Shown: positions 7,601 through 11,852 of the stretch, one piece after another
Numbering within the stretch: the stretch's first letter is position 1
Layout: each line of letters starts with the position of its first letter
Source: Candidatus Methanogaster sp. UBA203
Lineage (GTDB): Archaea; Halobacteriota; Methanosarcinia; Methanosarcinales; Methanogasteraceae
Reading direction: 5' to 3'
Length of the DNA: 11,852 bases
Assembly: GCA_002503595.1 (NCBI GenBank)
Contig: DASC01000087.1
Coordinates: 14,213 to 26,064, forward strand
Program-made: the position numbers and the translations under genes
Notes under the pieces: generated by a model
What the model saw: only the letters and a program-made list of their open reading frames with translations
Told to the model about the DNA's origin: nothing
The model's database searches: none

Positions 7601-10600
7601 GAGAGCGCAACTCCGATCGATTACCTGCTAAGCCTGCAACAGCCGGACGGATCGTTCAACTACACCGCGAACATCTCTTTCTTCCCGAGATATACCACCG
7701 CAAAGGTGATTCCCGCGCTTGCGACATGCCCATATCCTCCGAGGATCACGGATATTGAGTCGTATCCGCTTCCCGATGTCACCCCGACCGACAAAATCGA
7801 TTTTCCCGACACCATCTATGTAAATACCAGCTGCACCGTGCACGGGACACTGCGGTGCAACGGCGGACTCTTCAATGTATCCCTCCTTGAGGACGGTGTC
7901 TCCGCAGCCGTAACGACAGTGCGGTCGATATGGTACGACTCGGAGATTCCAAATATCCCGTTCTCGCTTGAATGGGCGCCGTCAAGGAATGGATTCGTCA
8001 ATATAACAGTCTTTGTCGATTCGGATGGCAGGGTCGATGAGGGGTACGAAAATAACAACAACCTGACGAGAGAGGTCTACGTAGACCTCCCTGACCTTAC
8101 GATTGCGGATGTGGCGCTTCCTGACCAGATCTACGTGAACGTAACGAACCTCATCAACGTAAGCGTCTGCGGAATAACGGATGAGCATTCCAATGTCTCA
8201 TTCGTTGCAGATGGCATAGAGGTGGACCGAAGAAGGATTGAGGGTATAAGGGGTAGTACCAATCTCTCTTATGGGTGGAGACCAGGTACCAGAGGCATCT
8301 ATAACATCTCGATGATCGCAGATCCGGATGGCGAGGTGCGGGAGGTGTGTGAGACAAACAATGCAGCCAAACTCGCTTGCGAGGTTATCTTACCCGATAT
8401 GGTGCCCATCGGTCTGGCCCCGGATGTGGCATTCGTACGCGCCAGAAACAATATTACAGTTACTATGAACGGCACTGCCGAGGAGTTCAATATCTCGCTT
8501 GTGGAAAACGGCACCGTGGTTGCGAATGCCACAAATATCACCTGCTATGGGCAGACGGGCGTGAATCTCACGTACAAACCGACGAGTCTTGGGAATCACA
8601 CCGTAACAGCGGTCATCGATTCGGATGGTTACATTTTAGAGACGAATGAGAGTAATAACAACTTAAGCAGTGTCATAAACGTGACGCTGACCGATCTTGC
8701 CCCGACCATGATGCTTCCGGATATCGTGTATCTGAACAAGACGAACAGGATGATCATACCTGTTACCGGAACTGCCGAAGGGTTCAATGCGACTCTCATA
8801 GCGTACGCACGAGACCTGCCCAGCGGCACGATCACAGTCCGGGACGAGACCGGAAACGCCACCAATATCACCAACCCGAGGATCATCAATGCGACAGACC
8901 TCGACACCTACAATAACGGAAACCTGACAATCTGGTGGCAGCCCGACTTTCCGGGATGGTACAACCTGGCTGTGATCGTGGATCCAGATAACGATGTGAA
9001 CGAGACGAACGAGAGCAACAACAATCTCACAGGAGTGGTGTTCGTCGCAAACGAGATTCAACTGGAACTCGTATCCCCGAGAGGCGGCAAGGTGTGTGGT
9101 GGAATCCATCCGATCAAATGGAAGGCGTTACACGATGAGAATCTGACAATCGACCTATTCTACAGCTCGAACTACGGGATTGAGTGGATGGCGCTCGCAT
9201 CGAATCTGACGTGCGACCCTGCCCTTACTGCAAACTTGACAGAGAATCTGGTGCGGAATGTGACCAATGCTACCAATGCTACCAACGCAACCAACATCAC
9301 AGGCGTGGATTACAACGGAGTCTATCTATGGGATACCACAAACCACTCTGATGGCGAGTATCTGATCAGGATTACGGCACGGTGGTACATCCTTGAGGTG
9401 GCGTACACCTCAAACACAGTGATCGTCCTCAATGGCGATGCTGCAAGCGGTGGAATCGGCGGGAATGCACGGTACTTCGACTGGGATACACCTGATGAGC
9501 CGCATCTTGCATGGGCGAGTGAGGACATCTTCGCGGGAGGTTCCACATCGATCGTTGTTGCAGATGATACCGTCTTTGTCTACTGCACAGGAAGCGAGGG
9601 ATTCTCGTCAAGCGATTACACGTACATGGTTGCGATGAATGCGACGAATGGGGAGATGCTCTGGGCAACCGAGATTGCACTTGCCGAGTACGGTTCATGG
9701 GCATCCCCTGCGTACCACAACGGCAGTATCTTCATCGCATCAGGAATGCATGTCTACAGGATCGCCGGTGATACCGGAGCAATTCTCTGGGACTACCCGT
9801 TCTCTGATTGCTGTGCAAACTGTAACGCAGGTCCCTCGGTCAGCGGTGGGAGGGTCTATGTCACGTCGTTTCACAGGTCTATGCATCCAGACCCTTCCGT
9901 GGCATGTCCTGAATCAAGTGAAGGAAACCTCTTCTGTCTGGATGTGGAGACCGGGGAGGAACTCTGGAATACCTCGTATCTACCACCCATAGGACATCTC
10001 GGGACTCCGACCACGAAGTACGGCAGGGTATACTACGGACGCGGCGCTAATATCTACTGCCTTACAATGGATGATGGCGAGATAGTCTGGAACACAAGCC
10101 TCAAGCATGACGCCTTCAGCACACCGGTCGTAGTGGACGACGTGGTTTACATATCCACCTACGAGTTTGGCATGGGATCTGGCGGATTCAACTGCCTTGA
10201 CGCATTCAACGGAAGCATCTTATGGCGCTATCCGGTACAGCGCACAGACTCAACACCTGCGTACTTTGCGCCAAGGGACTCGGATAAGAAGTACATCTAT
10301 GTCGTGGGCGGATGCGAGGGCTTTTCCGGCAGTGGTGTGTACTGCTTCAATGCGACCAATGGCTCACTTCTCTGGGGCAGCGAAGAGGTTGGTTCATGGA
10401 CGAACTCGGTTGCGGTTTCGAGGGACGCCAAGGTCTTTGTCGGGGTCAGCGCGGGCAACTTCAACTACAACGGACTGAAGTGCCTCGATGCATACAATGG
10501 CACAGAACTCTGGAGCTCGCCCTACGGCGGATCCTCCCCTTACATCGCTTACGGAAGGATCTACACGATCGGCGGGAACCGGTTGTATGCATTCGGGAAG

Positions 10601-11296
10601 AGGGATCAGCCGGACCTCGTGGTCACAGCCGCATCTGCAAGTGGTGGTGTGGTTCATGCAACCATCAGGAACAATGGCACAGGCGGCACGGACGAGAGTT
10701 TCAGGGTTGCGCTCACGCGTGGGGCGAATCGGGGCGATGAATGCACGGTAGACGCACTGGATGCTGGCGAATCCGTAACGGTAACGCTCTCTGGGGTATG
10801 TGGGGTGGTGATGGTTACGGCAGACAGTGGCGGCGATATCCCTGAACATAATGAGCACAATAATTGGAGGGAGTTGCAGGTTCCGTGCGGCGGCGGAGGC
10901 GTGCCGAGCGATCATGAACCTGAACCGGATCCGGAGCCAGATCCGCCAGATCCGGTTCCGCCAGATCCGGTTCCGCCAGAGCCCCGTCCACATGTCCGTC
11001 TCCCCGGCTGGGGTGGCGACGGCGGCTACCTCGGACTGTACGCAGGCTTTGGTGATGATACGGACGATACCGAGACGACCGCTGAAGCTGGCGTAGAGGC
11101 AGTTGTCAACAAGACCGAATCGACAGGCTCCGAACAGAAGGCAAAGGGCTATCCGATGGGCACGAAGTTCAATACCGGCGGTGCGGGCGGCGGTTACTTC
11201 AGTTATATCATGATCCTCACATCCCTGATCCTTCTCGGGTTGCTTGTACACGGGATTCGTAAGGAGCGGGGGAGATACAGGAGATCTATGAAATGA
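4619..11296 (+). CDS. Giant membrane-anchored exoprotein: CARDB, beta-helix, prenyltransferase-like barrel, PQQ-like propeller
   Basis: The product is 2225 residues. Domains in order: signal peptide (hydrophobic 8-28, cut near AAA-QP); shared beta-sandwich about 31-95; an unrecognised segment about 100-225; CARDB 229-334; NosD-type beta-helix 338-605, ending GNYWDGW and DLDDDGIWDAP; CARDB-like 611-709; alpha/alpha barrel of the prenyltransferase/squalene-oxidase type 715-1040, with repeats QNEDGGW (866) and QQPDGSF (1007); four CARDBs (1060-1155, 1158-1256, 1259-1356, 1358-1477); an Ig-like domain 1479-1605; PQQ-like propeller 1615-1993; CARDB 1997-2088; Pro/Asp/Glu hinge 2100-2124; one transmembrane helix about 2193-2213; basic tail RKERGRYRRSMK. 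It should sit outside the cell, anchored at its C-terminus. About 84 N-glycosylation sequons were counted by hand. The GTG start has no clear Shine-Dalgarno; the ATG at 4631 is a possible alternative. Its TGA overlaps the start of the ExbB-like gene, so the two are probably cotranscribed and coupled. The role is unknown: adhesion or ligand capture is likely, catalysis is not shown. Confidence 0.9.
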   Translation: MNTIMRRISYLLLPFLLCIFGITLAAAAQPSAPFVVMGQASYENGIPCSNFTLTVTNLNTGENWDADTRAGYNYYKLVLDRSDIHAGDVLQFDARNTDAGTINISEYRLNDADRWSLQYNITFISVDVIVLMLDSDGLIHYQPVFMKNESTATVFNVTAIACELSNQTFESAGNNVTRVDGIECPVVHLHDEPDGWTNVTLNQRLKKGDIIIWSREDEELPELSFVLLPDLSITGEMALGSDPYTKFVTTVEATITNRGVPVSDDFDVALVEDGRVIDIRTLPPLDSMEDTTVTFEWVPEDAGNHTIGIRIDPDDLVDERDEYSNGVSRDVVVAETMIIEVPYDYPSIQDAVDNSTAYTVIHIDDGEYIGPVTIKDKRHLKMIGESGAIIIVQGSPYNADVIGIFNSIDIELDGFGVKADRTNGGGYPQGARIIAVHDSNNISMRNLVLTHASWVGYLIRVDNSVDSVISDNFISGSRSPASWAVRMATSGVLIASDNNTICRNTISNCQYTVKLQGDNNTIHANNLFFAEAKNDPENAFAIDTGQNNHWNSTIPISYKHNNTTFTNYIGNYWDGWVCADLDDDGIWDAPYNISDNASDYHPLRKPYAEEYALNVKSISLPNRIYTEQNNTIIAVVNQDSQRITDITVNLTINSEVIESKEVKLIRTSQKTIRFNWNPDETGVYNISIGASINDSIASLKTHRSLFVDVSKLPYNCSGNLTDALRFLRDKQTPGSGSIGGFSTTAWVMLAFSAGWEDPDVRTKYGRTSAGYLSSYPSLPYNDFVIATFEDCARTLLAISMLGDADPTNFGNVNYLTMVKSYHDGVQFDDPASVNDDALGILALTACGDRSAAERIGKSRDYIIAHQNEDGGWSKIIEEPARNVIDGNMTGGNITNGNMTGGNATSGNTTEGNVTNGNTTVEIISDIKATSLVIQALVAAGEPSGSGVILNASAFLRRNVGADGNLSDAITTACAVQAIVAMGENPLEWRNASVNESATPIDYLLSLQQPDGSFNYTANISFFPRYTTAKVIPALATCPYPPRITDIESYPLPDVTPTDKIDFPDTIYVNTSCTVHGTLRCNGGLFNVSLLEDGVSAAVTTVRSIWYDSEIPNIPFSLEWAPSRNGFVNITVFVDSDGRVDEGYENNNNLTREVYVDLPDLTIADVALPDQIYVNVTNLINVSVCGITDEHSNVSFVADGIEVDRRRIEGIRGSTNLSYGWRPGTRGIYNISMIADPDGEVREVCETNNAAKLACEVILPDMVPIGLAPDVAFVRARNNITVTMNGTAEEFNISLVENGTVVANATNITCYGQTGVNLTYKPTSLGNHTVTAVIDSDGYILETNESNNNLSSVINVTLTDLAPTMMLPDIVYLNKTNRMIIPVTGTAEGFNATLIAYARDLPSGTITVRDETGNATNITNPRIINATDLDTYNNGNLTIWWQPDFPGWYNLAVIVDPDNDVNETNESNNNLTGVVFVANEIQLELVSPRGGKVCGGIHPIKWKALHDENLTIDLFYSSNYGIEWMALASNLTCDPALTANLTENLVRNVTNATNATNATNITGVDYNGVYLWDTTNHSDGEYLIRITARWYILEVAYTSNTVIVLNGDAASGGIGGNARYFDWDTPDEPHLAWASEDIFAGGSTSIVVADDTVFVYCTGSEGFSSSDYTYMVAMNATNGEMLWATEIALAEYGSWASPAYHNGSIFIASGMHVYRIAGDTGAILWDYPFSDCCANCNAGPSVSGGRVYVTSFHRSMHPDPSVACPESSEGNLFCLDVETGEELWNTSYLPPIGHLGTPTTKYGRVYYGRGANIYCLTMDDGEIVWNTSLKHDAFSTPVVVDDVVYISTYEFGMGSGGFNCLDAFNGSILWRYPVQRTDSTPAYFAPRDSDKKYIYVVGGCEGFSGSGVYCFNATNGSLLWGSEEVGSWTNSVAVSRDAKVFVGVSAGNFNYNGLKCLDAYNGTELWSSPYGGSSPYIAYGRIYTIGGNRLYAFGKRDQPDLVVTAASASGGVVHATIRNNGTGGTDESFRVALTRGANRGDECTVDALDAGESVTVTLSGVCGVVMVTADSGGDIPEHNEHNNWRELQVPCGGGGVPSDHEPEPDPEPDPPDPVPPDPVPPEPRPHVRLPGWGGDGGYLGLYAGFGDDTDDTETTAEAGVEAVVNKTESTGSEQKAKGYPMGTKFNTGGAGGGYFSYIMILTSLILLGLLVHGIRKERGRYRRSMK
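7277..7381 (+). repeat. Seven 15-bp tandem units encoding N-x-T-x-G sequon pentapeptides
   Basis: Residues 887-921 of the giant protein are seven pentapeptides: NMTGG, NITNG, NMTGG, NATSG, NTTEG, NVTNG and NTTVE. The DNA units vary at wobble positions but keep AA(C/T)-xxx-AC(N) phasing. Each unit carries one N-glycosylation sequon. The array lies between two helical repeats of the alpha/alpha barrel, so it probably forms a heavily glycosylated loop added by repeat expansion. Confidence 0.9.
9257..9301 (+). repeat. Five 9-bp tandem units encoding NVT-NAT-NAT-NAT-NIT
   Basis: Residues 1547-1561 of the giant protein are five consecutive tripeptide sequons inside the Ig-like domain. The middle DNA units are nearly identical (AATGCTACC twice, then AACGCAACC), consistent with slippage expansion. 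Confidence 0.9.
9893..9924 (+). repeat. Short palindromic element inserted in frame in the propeller (reads ACPESSEG)
   Basis: CCTTC (9893-9897) and GAAGG (9920-9924) form inverted ends around GTCCTGA and related bases. In frame it encodes part of SVACPESSEG (residues 1760-1769). This lies between a blade ending GGRVYVTS and the next blade GNLFCLDVETG, where the paralogous propeller in the first gene has no such segment. It resembles, from memory, a dispersed small palindromic repeat family in environmental genomes whose common form contains GTCCTGAGCTTGTCGAAGG and whose translations read CPE-x-x-EG. That assignment is by memory and not by search. Confidence 0.6.
10943..10980 (+). repeat. 15-bp tandem repeat in the proline-rich hinge
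   Basis: CCGCCAGATCCGGTT occurs twice perfectly (10943-10957, 10958-10972), and a partial third copy follows. It encodes PPDPV-type units within the acidic, proline-rich hinge (residues 2100-2124), which separates the last CARDB from the membrane anchor. Confidence 0.85.
11279..11285 (+). promoter_or_regulatory. Shine-Dalgarno site of the ExbB-like gene inside the giant gene
   Basis: AGGAGAT (11279-11285) lies within the last codons of the giant gene. Its GGAG core (11280-11283) ends 9 bases before the ATG at 11293. This supports the ATGA overlap start and coupled translation. Confidence 0.65.
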
Positions 11297-11852
11297 CAAT
11301 AGGAATAGGAATACTGAATCTGCCGATAGTGCTTCAGAAATCGATATACATCGTATCGACGATGCTTCTCTACCCGGTGATAATCGCGCTGCTGCTCCTC
11401 ACCGGATACCTGATCGTGGAGATCGGGACGTTTGCCTACGAGTACTACATGCGGTTCAAGCGGAAGAGAGACCTCTCGGGAGTCAGAAGAGCAAGAGAAC
11501 TCTCGAAAGTTGGTCGTTTGGGTGATGCACTCGATCTGATCGGGAATTTTATGTCAGGTGCGTTTGTATATGCATTCATAAACGATCTTCGCAATGTGCC
11601 AATCGACGATGTCCTGAAGGTGGAGATCGAGAAGCTGCTTCACGAGTACGACACCCTGATCACAAAGCGGCTTGAACGGACGAGTCTTGTGGCTCGGGTC
11701 GGTCCGATGCTCGGGCTGATGGGAACACTGATCCCGATGGGTCCCGCGCTTGCCGGACTTGCACAGGGAGACGTCGAACTCCTTGCAACTAACATGATCC
11801 TTGCATTCGGGACGACCGTTCTCGGTCTTCTCGTGGGTGGCGGATCGTACGC
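11293..11852 (+). CDS. MotA/TolQ/ExbB-family ion channel protein (3' truncated)
   Basis: The reading frame is open from the ATG at 11293 to the right edge, giving 186 residues of an unfinished protein. A transmembrane helix spans about 20-45. A cytoplasmic, charged helical region (about 52-130) follows, with FKRKRDLSGVRRARELSK and an acidic-basic stretch near 105-130. Then comes the family core: ARVGPMLGLMGTLIPMGPAL (134-153) and ILAFGTTVLGLLVGGGSY (169-186). This matches the two conserved pore helices of TolQ/ExbB (GLLGTVxG and ALxTTxxGL), with threonines at 145 and 174/175 in the places expected for the ion path. Family members use proton or sodium flow to drive a partner protein. The 4-base ATGA overlap with the giant exoprotein gene and a Shine-Dalgarno in its last codons indicate coupled expression. 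The usual ExbD/TolR-like partner is not in the window and would be expected just downstream. Confidence 0.9.
   Translation, partial: MTIGIGILNLPIVLQKSIYIVSTMLLYPVIIALLLLTGYLIVEIGTFAYEYYMRFKRKRDLSGVRRARELSKVGRLGDALDLIGNFMSGAFVYAFINDLRNVPIDDVLKVEIEKLLHEYDTLITKRLERTSLVARVGPMLGLMGTLIPMGPALAGLAQGDVELLATNMILAFGTTVLGLLVGGGSY

Noticed and set aside
6761..7738. Squalene cyclase or protein prenyltransferase enzyme
   Set aside because: No DxDD or DCTAE motif or clear zinc-ligand set could be found, and the protein is exported; only the fold is supported.
10394..11299. Long open frame on the minus strand (301 codons)
   Set aside because: It lies fully antisense to the propeller and C-terminus of the giant gene, has a biased Arg/His/Ile-rich translation with no recognisable domain and no ribosome site. 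It follows from the codon pattern of the real gene.

Overview
The window looks like part of an archaeal chromosome, probably a methanogen or methanotroph relative in the Methanosarcinales / Syntrophoarchaeales / ANME-1 range. The argument is from architecture, not from a marker gene. CARDB domains, NosD-type beta-helices, PQQ-like propellers, an archaeal half-dockerin, a PEF-CTERM-like sorting tail, sequon-rich extracellular proteins and AT-rich archaeal-style upstream regions are typical of those groups. The genus cannot be fixed from this window. Coding density is high, all genes are on the + strand, and I see no tRNA, rRNA, CRISPR array or intact insertion sequence.

Layout. Bases 2-2134 hold the 3' part of a large surface protein (CARDB tail, beta-sandwich, CARDB, PQQ-like beta-propeller, C-terminal beta domain), closed by a clean hairpin plus T-tract terminator. 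Bases 2201-2650 encode a 149-residue exported protein that is almost only the shared beta-sandwich domain plus a PEF-CTERM-like tail, again followed by a hairpin/T-tract terminator. Bases 2790-4448 encode a secreted protein of beta-sandwich, CARDB, NosD beta-helix and half-dockerin. A 170-base gap with an 11-bp inverted repeat follows. Bases 4619-11296 encode a giant 2225-residue exoprotein: signal peptide, shared beta-sandwich, CARDB, beta-helix, CARDB-like, prenyltransferase-like alpha/alpha barrel, four CARDBs, an Ig-like domain, an 8-blade PQQ-like propeller, CARDB, a Pro/Asp/Glu hinge and a C-terminal membrane anchor. Its stop codon overlaps the start of a MotA/TolQ/ExbB-type channel gene (11293 to the right edge, 3' truncated) in an ATGA 4-base overlap.

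How they may work together. The four surface proteins are built from one shuffled domain kit and share an N-terminal beta-sandwich, but each ends differently: no anchor, sorting tail, half-dockerin, or transmembrane helix. The best candidate for an under-described system is the last pair. A membrane-anchored giant receptor-like protein, with a proline-rich juxtamembrane spacer and a possible ligand-binding alpha/alpha barrel, is translationally coupled to an ExbB-like ion-driven motor subunit. This suggests an energised archaeal surface uptake or mechanical device, TonB-like by analogy. The functional link is inference; the gene overlap and domain order are read directly from the sequence.
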